64,000 nt of DNA from JBJMLO01 sp045805265 (GCA_045805265.1 JBJMLO010000025.1:1-64000), one strand, 5' to 3'. Positions 43,168 to 52,607 are shown, counted from the first letter of the stretch. A program made the numbers and translations. Notes: generated by a model not told the origin, from the letters alone.

Positions 43168-44511
43168 TCAATGGTCGCTGCGGCCGGTGAAGTGGAACGA
43201 CGCGAGCTTCAGGGCCGGGACCCGGGAGGCCGAGAAGAAGAACTCGCTGACCATCTCGGTGTCGCGGCCGACCAGCTCGGTCCCCTGCAGCGCCTCGAGG
43301 ATCGACTGCGTGAACCGCAGGTTCTTCACGGGATGCCTGATCTCGCCGTCCTCGACCAGCCAGGTGCCGTCGCGGGTCATGCCGGTGATCACCGAGTCCA
43401 GCGGATGCACGACGTTGGAGTAGTGGAACCGCGTCACGAGCAGCCCACGCTTCGTGGCCGCCACCATGTCCTCGACCGACGCGTCGCCCGGCGCCATCTC
43501 CACGTTCAGCGGGAACGCTCCCTCGGGGTTCGGCGCCGGGAGCGCGTGGCCGGTCGACTCCTTGCCGGCCTGCTTGGCGCTCCGGCGGTCGTAGACGCCG
43601 TCGCGGAACACCCCGTCGCGGATGAGGTCCACCGGCCGCTTGGGCGTTCCCTCGAAGTCGAACGCCGCCCCGGGCATGCCCGGCGCGAACACGTCGTCGA
43701 CGATCGTGATCCCCTCGGCCGCGACGCGCTGGCCCTCCCTCCCGGACAGGCACGACCGGCCCTCGGCCAGGGCCCGCCCGCCGAAGCCCAGGTAGGACAG
43801 GAACGCGACGAGCGTGGCCACCGCGGCCGGCTCGAGCACCACCTCGTACCGGCCCGGGTCCAGGTCCCGCGGCGCCTGGCTGTCGCGGGCCTTCCGTGCG
43901 GCCCGCCGCCCGATCTCCTCCAGGTCCAGCCCGTCGGCGCCCACCGACCACGCCTCCACGTACCCGGCTCCGCCGTCGCCCCCGCTGACGAGCGCCGTGA
44001 CGCTGGCCTGGGTGGTCGGGCCGTAGCAGAACTGCCCCTCGGAGTTCAGCAGCGCGATCTCCGCCGCACCGGTCTCGTAGGAGCCGGCCGCCCGGAACCC
44101 GTCGGAGGCCTGCGACACGATGGCCTCGACCCCTTCCGCGCGCCGCTCGGGCGTGGTCCCGGCCGTGGCCTCGTCATAGGCGTCCTTGGCCGGGACGTCC
44201 GCCCTGGGGGCCAGCCCGGGGAACAGGGGGTCGGGCGAGCTCACCTCGGCCAGCTCGCGCGCGCCAGCCGCCGCGCGCGCCGCGCCCTCGGGCGTCAGCT
44301 CGTTCGTCGACGCCACCGCGACCCGGCGGTCGTCGACGACCCGGATCCGAAGCGACGTGTCCTCCCGCCACGTGCTCTGGTGGATCGCGGAGTCGGCGAA
44401 CCTCGTCAGCCCGCCCCACGAGTGGAACAGCAGCACCTCGACGGCGTCGCCGCCCGCCTCGAGCGCGGCCTCCATGACGGCGCGGGCGCGATCGGCGCCG
44501 ACGGGCCCCAC
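43168..44511 (-). CDS. pmbA: TldD/PmbA-family protein, PmbA-like subunit
   Basis: 447-residue subunit of the TldD/TldE (PmbA) heterodimeric metalloprotease. This complex opens and degrades unfolded peptides and matures some microcins or RiPPs in other bacteria. The sequence has the non-metal half features: HSWGGLTRFADSAIHQ, SLRIRVVDDRRVAVASTNEL, the C-terminal PGMPGAAFDFEGTPKRPVDLIRDGVF, and VTRFHYSNVVHPLDSVITGMTRDGTW. GTG 44511 shares its first base with the last base of the tldD stop (TAGTG). No RiPP precursor is visible nearby. Confidence 0.9.
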   Translation of the reverse strand: MGPVGADRARAVMEAALEAGGDAVEVLLFHSWGGLTRFADSAIHQSTWREDTSLRIRVVDDRRVAVASTNELTPEGAARAAAGARELAEVSSPDPLFPGLAPRADVPAKDAYDEATAGTTPERRAEGVEAIVSQASDGFRAAGSYETGAAEIALLNSEGQFCYGPTTQASVTALVSGGDGGAGYVEAWSVGADGLDLEEIGRRAARKARDSQAPRDLDPGRYEVVLEPAAVATLVAFLSYLGFGGRALAEGRSCLSGREGQRVAAEGITIVDDVFAPGMPGAAFDFEGTPKRPVDLIRDGVFRDGVYDRRSAKQAGKESTGHALPAPNPEGAFPLNVEMAPGDASVEDMVAATKRGLLVTRFHYSNVVHPLDSVITGMTRDGTWLVEDGEIRHPVKNLRFTQSILEALQGTELVGRDTEMVSEFFFSASRVPALKLASFHFTGRSDH

Positions 44512-45950
44512 TACCGCACCCCGACCTGGACGTTCCGGAACCGGGCCGGCGGCGTCCCGTGTCCGACCCGGGCGGTCTGCCCGGGCTGACCCTTCCCGCA
44601 GTTCGGCGTGCCCCACAGCACCCATTCCTCGCGCCCGCCGACCGCGTCGCACGAGCCCCAGAACTCCGTGGTGATGCCTGTGTAGTTGGGGTTGCGGTAC
44701 AGCTCGGTTCGCTTGCCGTCCCTGATGCGCCAGGCGATCTCGCAGCCGAACTGGAAGTTCACGCGCTTGTCGTCGATCGACCACGACTGGTTCGTGCACA
44801 TGAGGATGCCGTCGGCCGTGTCGCCGACGATCTCCTCCAGCGAGCCCTCGCCCGGTTCCATGTTGATGTTGGTCATGCGGATCAGCGGGAGGTGCTCCCA
44901 GCCGTCCGCGCGCATGGTCGCGTTGGACCGCTCGCCCAGCACCGCCGCCGTCTCCCGGCTGGAGATGAACTCCTGGAACACGCCGCCCACGATGACCGGC
45001 ACGCGCCGAGCCGGCACGCCCTCGTCGTCGAAGCCGAACGTCCCCAGCCCGCCCGAGATCGTCGCGTCGGCCGTAATGTTCACCAACGGGCTCCCGTACC
45101 GCAGCCGCCCACGGTCGCCTGGCGCCAGGAACGAGGTGCCGGCGAACGCCTCCTCCATGCCCAGCACGCGGTCGAGCTCGACCGGGTGGCCGATCGACTC
45201 GTGGACCTGCAGCCCCACCTGCCCCGAGTCGAGGATCACCGTGGTCACCTCGCTCGGGCAGTCCTTCGCCTTCAGGAGCTGGGCCGCCTCGGTGCCGATC
45301 CGCTCGGCCTCCTCCACCAGCGCCAGCCGGGGGATGTGCTCCCATCCGGCGGCGGTGATGTGGCCCCGGAACGAGTTCGGGAACGACCTTCGCTGCATCT
45401 CCCCGTCGCCGATGGCCGTGGCCTCGATGCCGCCGCCGGAGTGGGTGACGGTCTGCTCGATGAGCGCGCCCTCGGATGAGCAGAAGAACGAATGGCGGCG
45501 GAACAGGTCGATGCCCGCCTCGCCGAAGGTGACGCCCTCCACGTCCTGCATGCGCCGCGACGCCTCCATGAGCAGGGCGACCTTCTCCTCGAGCGGGACG
45601 GTGAACGGGTCCATCTGGACGGGGCTGGACCAGGTGGCCACGACCGGCTCGGTCTCGGCCAGGCGGATCGGGTCCCGGGGCAGCCGGGCGGCGGCCCGGG
45701 CGATCTCCACGGCCAGGCGGGCCGTCCTGGTGATGTCCTCGCCGCCGGTGCGGGCCGTCGCGGCGAACCCCAGGTACCCGTTCACCAGGACCCGGATCCC
45801 GACGCCCGTCGAGCGGGAGCGGTCGATGCCCTCCATCTCCTGGTTGCGGACCGTGAGGGTCTCGGTGTCCTCCTCGACGAACCGCGCGTCGGCGTAGTCG
45901 GCCCCCGCCTCGACGGCGGCGTGCACTGCCTCCTGCACGATGTCCTGCAT
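44511..45950 (-). CDS. tldD: TldD-family zinc metalloprotease subunit
   Basis: 479-residue catalytic partner of PmbA. It carries the HExxH motif His250-Glu251-x2-His254 (QVHESIGHPVE) and a late Cys in TPNCGKGQPGQ as likely third zinc ligand. Other family blocks are RSRSTGVGIRVLVNGYLGFAAT, FGFDDEGVPARRVPVIVGGVF and MCTNQSWSIDDKRVNFQFGCEIAW. Start ATG 45950 begins a normal TldD N-terminus (MQDIVQEAVHAAVEAGADYADARF); upstream in-frame codons are low-complexity. It precedes pmbA with a frame overlap. Confidence 0.92.
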   Translation of the reverse strand: MQDIVQEAVHAAVEAGADYADARFVEEDTETLTVRNQEMEGIDRSRSTGVGIRVLVNGYLGFAATARTGGEDITRTARLAVEIARAAARLPRDPIRLAETEPVVATWSSPVQMDPFTVPLEEKVALLMEASRRMQDVEGVTFGEAGIDLFRRHSFFCSSEGALIEQTVTHSGGGIEATAIGDGEMQRRSFPNSFRGHITAAGWEHIPRLALVEEAERIGTEAAQLLKAKDCPSEVTTVILDSGQVGLQVHESIGHPVELDRVLGMEEAFAGTSFLAPGDRGRLRYGSPLVNITADATISGGLGTFGFDDEGVPARRVPVIVGGVFQEFISSRETAAVLGERSNATMRADGWEHLPLIRMTNINMEPGEGSLEEIVGDTADGILMCTNQSWSIDDKRVNFQFGCEIAWRIRDGKRTELYRNPNYTGITTEFWGSCDAVGGREEWVLWGTPNCGKGQPGQTARVGHGTPPARFRNVQVGVR

Positions 45951-46073
45951 GCCGGGTCCCCCAAACGGCCGGCGGCCCGGGGGCCTTCCCCGTCCCCCGA
46001 GCGCCGGCCTCGGTCCCGAGCCTAGCGCACCGGGGCACCGGGCCCGCAAACGCCGGGGCTATGCTGCGGGGCC

Positions 46074-47099
46074 ATGGAGCTCGGCCTGCACCTCGGGTAC
46101 TGGGGCGCGCAACCGGTCGACGTGATGCCGCTGGTCGAGGAGGCCGAGCGCCTCGGGTTCGGCTCGATCTGGAGCGCGGAGGCCTACGGCTCCGACGCGG
46201 TGTCCTGGCTGTCGTGGGTGGCGTCCCGGACCACCCGGCTGGAGTTCGGCACCGCGATCATGCAGATCCCTGCTCGCACCCCGGCGGCGACGGCCATGAC
46301 GGCGATCACGCTCGACCATCTCTCCGGCGGGCGGTTCCGGCTGGGACTCGGGATGAGCGGGCCGCAGGTGGTCGAGGGGTGGCACGGCGTCCCGTACGGC
46401 AAGCCGCTGGCCCGGACCCGCGAGTACGTGGAGATCGTCCGGGCCATGCTGCGCCGCGACAAGCCGGTGGAGTTCCGCGGGGAGTACTACACGATCCCGG
46501 CCGAGGCCCCGGGGTCGACGGGACTTGGCAAGCCGCTGAAGACCATCGTCCATCCCCTCCGGCCCGACCTCCCGATCTACCTCGCGGCGATCGGCCCAAA
46601 GAACGTCGCGCTGGCCGCAGAGATCGCCGACGGGTGGATCCCCACGTTCTACTCGCCGTCACGGGCGGCGATGTTCCGGGAGTGGCTCGACGAGGGGTTC
46701 GCCCGAGCCGGCCGCTCGGCGGAGGGATTCGACGTCGCGCCCATGGTCCCCGTGTTCGTGGGCGACGACGTCCAGCAGTGCCGCGACCTCGTGAAGCCGT
46801 TCCTGGCGCTGTACGTCGGCGGCATGGGCGCGCGCGGCCGGAACTTCTACAACTCGCTCGCGCAGCGGTACGGCTACGAGGAGGCCGCCGCGACGATCCA
46901 GGATCTCTACCTCGAGGGCCGCAAGGGCGAGGCCGCGGCGGCCGTCCCCGACGACCTGGTCGACGAGGTCTCGCTGGTCGGCCCGCCCGAGCGGATCGGC
47001 GAACGCATCGAGCGCTGGCGCGAGGCCGGCGCGACGACGTTGATCGCCACCACGCTGCAGATCGACGCCCTGCGCGCCCTCGCCGCCGCGAACGTCTGA
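46074..47099 (+). CDS. LLM-class F420-dependent oxidoreductase
   Basis: 341-residue TIM-barrel enzyme, divergent from tldD. Signature segments are MELGLHLGYWGAQPVDVMPLVEEAERLGFGSIWSAEAYGSDA, TTRLEFGTAIMQIPARTPAATAM, LDHLSGGRFRLGLGMSGPQVVEGWHG and IYLAAIGPKNVALAAEIADGW. It resembles mycobacterial-type F420-dependent 'hydride transferases' of unknown substrate more than the enzyme at 13040. Start ATG 46074. A short AT-richer gap separates it from tldD. Confidence 0.88.
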   Translation: MELGLHLGYWGAQPVDVMPLVEEAERLGFGSIWSAEAYGSDAVSWLSWVASRTTRLEFGTAIMQIPARTPAATAMTAITLDHLSGGRFRLGLGMSGPQVVEGWHGVPYGKPLARTREYVEIVRAMLRRDKPVEFRGEYYTIPAEAPGSTGLGKPLKTIVHPLRPDLPIYLAAIGPKNVALAAEIADGWIPTFYSPSRAAMFREWLDEGFARAGRSAEGFDVAPMVPVFVGDDVQQCRDLVKPFLALYVGGMGARGRNFYNSLAQRYGYEEAAATIQDLYLEGRKGEAAAAVPDDLVDEVSLVGPPERIGERIERWREAGATTLIATTLQIDALRALAAANV

Positions 47100-47140
47100 T
47101 CTGCTCGGCCAGATGCAACTGATGCTGTGGTTGGAGCATC

Positions 47141-47370
47141 ATGCGCACGACCGTATCGATCGACGACAACCCGTACCGGTCTGGGAAGCGTCGGGCCCGG
47201 CGCGAGGGACTGACCTCGGCCAGCTCATCGAGGAAGCTCTCCGACGGGAGGTGACGCACCGAACGAGCCCCTCCTCCGGACCGGCGATCCCGGTGTTCCA
47301 TGGCGGCGACGGAGTGCGCCCGGGGGTCGATCTCAGCTCGAACCGGGCGCTGCTCGAGCCGGATTCCACG
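47141..47370 (+). pseudogene. Decayed VapB-type antitoxin (frameshifted, toxin absent)
   Basis: ATG 47141 opens MRTTVSIDDNPYRSGKRRARREGLT, the start of a ribbon-helix-helix VapB antitoxin. After about 47215 the sequence continues one frame over as LGQLIEEALRREVTHRTS, then IPVFHGGDGVRPGVDLSSNRALLE, the conserved VapB C-terminal toxin-binding region. Adding one C at 47213-47216 joins them as REGLT-LGQLIEE. The residues DDNPYRSG are also unusually polar for this family. No PIN-domain toxin gene follows; the next gene begins at 47430. I read it as a remnant of a VapBC module. Confidence 0.7.
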
Positions 47371-47429
47371 GTGCCCCTTGACAAGGGGCGCAGTGGCCCT
47401 GCAAAGTCCGCAACGGGGAGGGGGGGCCA

Positions 47430-49247
47430 ATGTCGTCCAAATCACAGACCCGGTGCATAGTCGCTGTTGCCGCCGTGGCGCTGTCCATCCTCGCTACGGC
47501 GCCGCGTGCGTGGGCCGCCGTCGGCGTGAGCGGGTTCTCCCCGACACGAGGACCCGTCGGAACTACCGTTTCCATCTCCGGGAGCGGTTTCACCGGTACC
47601 GGAGGCTCGTGCAGCGGAGTCACGATCAAGTTCAACGGCGTCGTGGCCACATGCACGTATATCTCGGCGACCCGGATCTCCACGAAGGTGCCTCCACTCG
47701 CCGGCACCGGTCCCCTGACGGTGAACGGCGCTTCGTCGTCCAATCCGCCCACGAGTTTCTCGGTCACACTCGGCATCTCGTTGACGCCTGTGGTCGGCCC
47801 GCCCACCACGAACGTGACCGTCGCCGGCTCCGGGTTCGGCCCGACCGAACGAGTCGATCTCTACGTCGATACTGCAGCCGTCGGGTTGGTGACGACGGAC
47901 GCGACCGGTGGCTTTGCCGGCTCGCGGGTGCGCATTCCCGGGACGGCCGTTCCCGGACCCCACTGGCTGACGGCGGTGGGGCGTCACAGCGGCCTGGCGA
48001 CGCAACGAAGCTTCACGGTGGCCACGACGTGGGCGCAGTTCCAGTTCGACGCGGGGCATACGGGCTTCAACCGCTACGAGAACGTGATCGGCCCGGACAA
48101 CGTCGCCGATCTCGTTCCGGCGTGGACGGCTAGCCTCGGGGCCTATTTGGATGCTTCCCAGCCGACGGTTGCTCCCACGGTGGGTGCCCACGGGACGCTC
48201 TTCGTGGGCGACGGCGGCGGCATCCTCCATGCCCTCGACCCCGCCACGGGGTCGACGCTTTGGAAGAGCGCTTCACTCGGCTCGGCCATCCGGTCCTCTC
48301 CCGCGTATTCCGCCGGTGCGGACAAGGTCTTCGTCACCGACGCCGCCGGCGACCTGCTCGCCTACCCAACTCGGTGCGTCACCCCGTGCAGCCCCGCCTG
48401 GCAGTCGGGGGCCGGGGGCGCTGCCAACGCGGCCACAGGCTCTCCCGCCCTGGTCGGCTCGTCCGTCTTCGTCGCCGACACGGTCCACGGTGTGGCCGCC
48501 TATCCCACGGCGTGCCCGGCGACCTGCTCTCCGTCCTGGGTGGGCAATGGGATGGCCGCGATCGCCGGCACCTCGGCCACGGTCGCCGATGGCCTCGTCG
48601 ACGTCCACACGCACGACTTCAGCATCTTCTGCCTCTGCGACGTCCACGAGTTCGACTTCTACGCGAGCGCGGGATGCGGCGGCTCGTCGTGCGGAGGATC
48701 GACGCCCGGCGCGGCGCCAGCCCCTTTCGGGACCTCCGCAGCCGCACGAGGAGGCGTGGTCTATTACAGCGTCGTCGGCCAGCTGGCCGCGTACGACGTA
48801 CGCAGCGGATTCCAGGGGCTGTGGGAGCATTCGGGGAACGTCGTGATGCCGGCGCTGGCTCGGGGTGTCGTGTTCGGTGGGGCGAGAACGGGCGTGGGCA
48901 CTGGACAGATGCTCGCGGTCCGAGCATCGGATGGTTCGACCCTCTGGCAGGCGTCGATCGGGGAGCCCTACATGTCCTCCACGGCGGTCGTTGCGAACGG
49001 GGTGGTCTACACGACAACGTCCGACAACGATCTGCGCGCGTTTCCGGTCTCGTGCTCCGCGACCTGCGCGCCGCTGTGGACGGTCAAGGTGTCGAACACC
49101 GGATATGCGTCGGTGCCGACCGTCGTGAACGGGATGCTGTACGAGGCCTCCGGGGACGGGCACCTCTATGCCTTCTCGCTGGCAAGTGACGCGGCCGAGC
49201 GGTTTCGGCCGCCACAGCGCCCGGACCCCCGCCTGCTCGAGCACTAG
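47430..49247 (+). CDS. Exported TIG plus PQQ-like beta-propeller protein
   Basis: 605-residue intact paralogue of the frameshifted gene at 41199-42961. A signal peptide (MSSKSQTRCIVAVAAVALSILATAPRAWA) is followed by an IPT/TIG domain (GVSGFSPTRGPVGTTVSISGSGF), a second Ig-like domain ending in a WAQFQFDAGHTGFNRYENVI linker, and propeller repeats (HALDPATGSTLWKSASLG, VANGVVYTTTSDNDLRAF). Many paired Cys residues occur in short 'TRCVTPCSPAW'-type loops, likely disulfides. An outer-surface or secreted binding protein is inferred. It starts 60 bp after the vapB remnant. Confidence 0.82.
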   Translation: MSSKSQTRCIVAVAAVALSILATAPRAWAAVGVSGFSPTRGPVGTTVSISGSGFTGTGGSCSGVTIKFNGVVATCTYISATRISTKVPPLAGTGPLTVNGASSSNPPTSFSVTLGISLTPVVGPPTTNVTVAGSGFGPTERVDLYVDTAAVGLVTTDATGGFAGSRVRIPGTAVPGPHWLTAVGRHSGLATQRSFTVATTWAQFQFDAGHTGFNRYENVIGPDNVADLVPAWTASLGAYLDASQPTVAPTVGAHGTLFVGDGGGILHALDPATGSTLWKSASLGSAIRSSPAYSAGADKVFVTDAAGDLLAYPTRCVTPCSPAWQSGAGGAANAATGSPALVGSSVFVADTVHGVAAYPTACPATCSPSWVGNGMAAIAGTSATVADGLVDVHTHDFSIFCLCDVHEFDFYASAGCGGSSCGGSTPGAAPAPFGTSAAARGGVVYYSVVGQLAAYDVRSGFQGLWEHSGNVVMPALARGVVFGGARTGVGTGQMLAVRASDGSTLWQASIGEPYMSSTAVVANGVVYTTTSDNDLRAFPVSCSATCAPLWTVKVSNTGYASVPTVVNGMLYEASGDGHLYAFSLASDAAERFRPPQRPDPRLLEH

Positions 49248-49310
49248 GCTGCCGGTCGGGTACGTCCCGCTCGGTCCCGGGGCATCACGAGACGTCGTGG
49301 CGAAGCGTGC

Positions 49311-50810
49311 TCATATCCGCGCGGTCTCCGCCGGTGCGGGGGCCTCGTGGATCTCCCTCGCGGCGCGGATCCCCGACTCCAGGGCGCCCTGGATCCAGGC
49401 GTGGTACAGCGAGCAGTGCTCGCCGGCGAAGTGGATCCGGCCCTCCGGCTCGACGATCGCGGCCTGGAGGTCGGTCTGCTGGTCGGGCGCGAACAGGGCG
49501 AAGGCGCCGCGGGCCCAGCGGTCGCCGTACCAGGCGTGGGACGTGCCGACCTCGTACTCCTCGCGGATGCGGGGGTGGATTCGCGACACGTCGTCGAGCG
49601 CCTCCTCCAGCCTGGTCTCGGGGTCCATCGCGCCCCACTGCAGCGCGTCCTGGCCCCAGGAGTACGAGGCCAGCAGCACGCCCCGCTCCGTGTCCCCCGG
49701 CGACGGCGGGTAGTTCATCCGGCGGATCGGCAGGTCCGTCACCGACGCGCCGCCCCCCACGATGCCGTCCTCCTGTTCCCAGAACCGGTGGCGCACCTGG
49801 AACAGCACCTTCGTCGACGCGTGGTAGTTCAGCTCGCGGATCGCCTTCTGCTTCTCGCGCGTGAACCCCGGGGCGACCTCGACCGTCCGCAGGCACGGGA
49901 ACGGGATCGCGCACACGCAGAAGTCCGCCGTCTCGGCGAACCGCCCCGCCTCCGTCTTGAAGTGGACGGTCACCTCGTCGGCGGACTGCTCGATGGCATG
50001 GACGTTCGCGCCGAACCGCACCTCGTCCTGCAGCTCGCCGAAGAACGCGTTCGGCAGGGCGTCCATACCGCCGTCGATCGTCTGCATGTCGACGTACGCG
50101 CCCTCGAGGTCCTCCCGGAGCACCTCCATCACCGCGTTGTTCATGTCGGTCTCGACGAAGTTCATGACCGCGTAGTACTCGATCGCGCCCTCGCTGAACC
50201 CGCGATGCTCCAGGAACTCGTAGAGCGAGTACTGGTCGAACTGGGCGCGGATCTCCTCCCATGCGGCCGGGCCCTCGCGGTCGAGCAGCGCCTTGATGTC
50301 GGCGACGGCGTGGGCCCACAGGTCGTCCGCGGTCTTCCCGCGCTCGTGGGGTTCGAGGTCGAACGGCAGCCGCTCGGGGTGCTCGTTGGCCTCGGTCATG
50401 GTCATCCGCTGCCCGCCGATGTACACCAGCCCGCGGGGGTTCCCCATGACGAAGGGGCACAGCGTCAGTCCGAACGCCGCGCAGTACTTCAGCGTGAGGT
50501 CGTGCGAGCGGGGGATCCGCATCGCGCCGAACTCCGCGTACAGCCCCGGCGCGAACTCCCGGCAGGTGAACACCCGCCCGCCGACCCGGTTCTGGGCCTC
50601 GAGCACCGTGACGTCGTGGCCCTGCCGCTTCAGCTCGTACGCGGCGACCAGCCCGGCCATCCCGGCGCCGATCACGACGACCCGCTTGCGCGTTCCCGGC
50701 CTCGCATCGAGCCCGTGGTCGGCGACCCCCAGCGTCTCCTCCGGCACGGGGTCCCGGACGATCGGCTGCCCGGACTCCGGCATCACCTCGTCGGCCGACC
50801 CACCGGTCAC
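49311..50810 (-). CDS. FAD-dependent amine oxidase (copy 2)
   Basis: 499-residue flavin monoamine-oxidase family protein. N-terminal dinucleotide motif VVVIGAGMAGLVAAYELKRQGHDVTVLEA is followed by the GGRVFT motif. The C-terminal FAD-binding block is GRIHFAGEHCSLYHAWIQGALESGIRAARE. GTG 50810 overlaps the stop of copy 1 (GTGA) with a GAGGTGG ribosome site; an in-frame ATG-like start at 50897 would run into copy 1. Very similar in order and length to copy 1, so a tandem duplication. Possible substrates include polyamines or carotenoid-like compounds; this cannot be decided by sequence. Confidence 0.88.
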   Translation of the reverse strand: MTGGSADEVMPESGQPIVRDPVPEETLGVADHGLDARPGTRKRVVVIGAGMAGLVAAYELKRQGHDVTVLEAQNRVGGRVFTCREFAPGLYAEFGAMRIPRSHDLTLKYCAAFGLTLCPFVMGNPRGLVYIGGQRMTMTEANEHPERLPFDLEPHERGKTADDLWAHAVADIKALLDREGPAAWEEIRAQFDQYSLYEFLEHRGFSEGAIEYYAVMNFVETDMNNAVMEVLREDLEGAYVDMQTIDGGMDALPNAFFGELQDEVRFGANVHAIEQSADEVTVHFKTEAGRFAETADFCVCAIPFPCLRTVEVAPGFTREKQKAIRELNYHASTKVLFQVRHRFWEQEDGIVGGGASVTDLPIRRMNYPPSPGDTERGVLLASYSWGQDALQWGAMDPETRLEEALDDVSRIHPRIREEYEVGTSHAWYGDRWARGAFALFAPDQQTDLQAAIVEPEGRIHFAGEHCSLYHAWIQGALESGIRAAREIHEAPAPAETARI

Positions 50811-52336
50811 CGTTCCACCTCGGCGGCCATGACCACGGGAGCTGCGTGGATCTCGCGCGCGGCGCGGATCCCGCTCTCGAGCGCGCCCTGGATCCACGCG
50901 TGATACAGGCTGCAGTGCTCGCCGGCGAAGTGGATGCGGCCCTCCGGGGACACGATGTCATCCTGGAGCTGCGTCTCCTGTTCGGGCTCGAACAAGGCGA
51001 ACGCGCCGCCCGCGTAGGGGTCGGCGTCCCAGCAGTGCATTGCCCCGAGCTCGAATTCCTCGACGATCTCCGGGTGGATGCGGGCGACGTCCTCGATGGC
51101 CTGCTCGACCGCGTCCTCCTGGCCCATCGAGGACCATCGCAGCGCGTCGCCGCCCCACGTGTACGACGCGAGGAGCATGCCGCGCTCCTCGTCCGGGTCG
51201 CTGAACGACGGGTACACGATGCGGCGGATCGGCAGGTCGGTCGCGCTCGTGCCGCCGACGATCCCGAGCGGCTCCTTCTCCCAGAACCGCGTCCGGGTCT
51301 GGAACACGATCTTGGTCGAGGAGTTGTAGTGCAGCTCGCGGATGGCCTTCTGCTTGCCGCGCGACAGCGCCGGGCGGACCTCGACGTTGCGCATCACCGG
51401 ATAGGGGAGCGTGCAGATCGCGTAGTCGCCGGTCACGCTGAACCGGCCGCCGGGCGTCTTGTAGTGCACGGTCACCTCGTGCTCGGTCTGGTCGATCGCA
51501 ACGACCTCGGCCCCGAACCGCACGTAGTGCTTCACCTGCTGGTAGAAGGCCCTGGGGAGCATGTCGGTGCCCCCGACGATCTCCTGCATGTCCTCGAACG
51601 AGCGTCCGACGATCTCGCGGAGCTGCTCGATCACGGCCGCGTTCATGTTCTGCTCGCGGAACGACATCACGCCGTACAGCTCGATCGCGCCCTCGCTGAA
51701 CCCGCGCATCTGCAGGAACTCGCGGATCGAGTACTGGTCGTAGTCACGCAGGATCTGGTCGAAGGCGTCGTGGCCCTGCTTGTCGAACAGCTCGCGGACC
51801 TCGGCCGTCGCCTCGTCCCACATCTCGGAGTAGGTCCGGCCCCGCTCGTGCTCCTCCAGCTCGAACGGCAGCCGCTCGGGGTGCTGGTCGGCCTCGTGCA
51901 TGGTCATCATCTCGCCGCCCACGTACACCTTGGCCCGGGGGTTCCCCATCACGAACGGCCGGAGCTCCAGCCCGAACAGCCGGCAGTACTCGAGGGTCAG
52001 GTCGTGCACGCGGGGGATCCGCATGGCGCCGGCCTCGATGTACAGCCCGGGCGCGAAGTCGCGCAGGGTGTAGACGCGACCGCCGACCCGGTGCTGCGCC
52101 TCGAGCACCAGCGGCTCGTGTCCCTGCCGCGCGAGCTCGAACGCCGAGACCAGCCCCGCGATCCCCCCGCCGATGATGATCACCCGCTTCTGGGGCTGGG
52201 GCCGCTGCTCGAGCCCCTCCGACGGGACGGCCAGCACCTCCTCCGGCACCGGGTCCAGACGCACCTCCTGAGCCGGCCCCTCCATCAGGTGATCCTGCTC
52301 CTGCAACTTGTCGTCCCGGCCCTCGTCGTCGTCCAT
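50807..52336 (-). CDS. FAD-dependent amine oxidase (copy 1)
   Basis: 509-residue flavin amine oxidase. ATG 52336 has a GGAGG ribosome site. An acidic N-terminus of ~45 residues precedes VIIIGGGIAGLVSAFELARQGHEPLVLEAQHRVGGRVYT. A substrate-domain YAICTLPYPVMRNVEV and the FAD-binding GRIHFAGEHCSLYHAWIQGALESG follow. It overlaps copy 2 by four bases and shares most motifs with it. Likely expressed together as one unit, perhaps forming a heterodimer or acting on related amines. Confidence 0.88.
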   Translation of the reverse strand: MDDDEGRDDKLQEQDHLMEGPAQEVRLDPVPEEVLAVPSEGLEQRPQPQKRVIIIGGGIAGLVSAFELARQGHEPLVLEAQHRVGGRVYTLRDFAPGLYIEAGAMRIPRVHDLTLEYCRLFGLELRPFVMGNPRAKVYVGGEMMTMHEADQHPERLPFELEEHERGRTYSEMWDEATAEVRELFDKQGHDAFDQILRDYDQYSIREFLQMRGFSEGAIELYGVMSFREQNMNAAVIEQLREIVGRSFEDMQEIVGGTDMLPRAFYQQVKHYVRFGAEVVAIDQTEHEVTVHYKTPGGRFSVTGDYAICTLPYPVMRNVEVRPALSRGKQKAIRELHYNSSTKIVFQTRTRFWEKEPLGIVGGTSATDLPIRRIVYPSFSDPDEERGMLLASYTWGGDALRWSSMGQEDAVEQAIEDVARIHPEIVEEFELGAMHCWDADPYAGGAFALFEPEQETQLQDDIVSPEGRIHFAGEHCSLYHAWIQGALESGIRAAREIHAAPVVMAAEVER

Positions 52337-52607
52337 GTCGAAACCTCCCCAAATCCGCGGATGCGCGAGTGTATGCCGCCCGCCCAGGCACGTGGAAGGC
52401 CTTCGTCAGACTCTTCGACGAAATGACCCCCTCCGCGGTCGTGCTCGACTGGTGGGGATGGCCGAGACGAGACAAGGCGGCGTGGAGCCAAGGGAAGGTC
52501 GCTGGGTCGCACCTTGACCTCTTGACTGCGATGGGAGGCTGATGGTCAACTCACGCGTCCGCTGCCCAGCAAGACATTCGAGAGGTTTTGTCTAATGCGC
52601 TCGTCAC
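52337..52607. other. Intergenic stretch, nothing recognised
   Basis: 271 bp after the amine oxidase start and before the doubtful frame at 52608. No reading frame with protein character and no convincing RNA. It probably contains the promoter of the amine oxidase pair. With the doubtful frame, about 520 bp here lack a secure gene. Confidence 0.3.

Noticed and set aside
47113..47460. 115-codon complete plus-strand frame as an intact gene
   Set aside because: Only its middle matches VapB. Its beginning is in the wrong frame for the antitoxin N-terminus and its end runs into the next gene, so it is part of a broken vapB.
49286..49299. Short hairpin CACGA/TCGTG between convergent genes as a terminator
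   Set aside because: Only five base pairs and no T tract; too weak to call.
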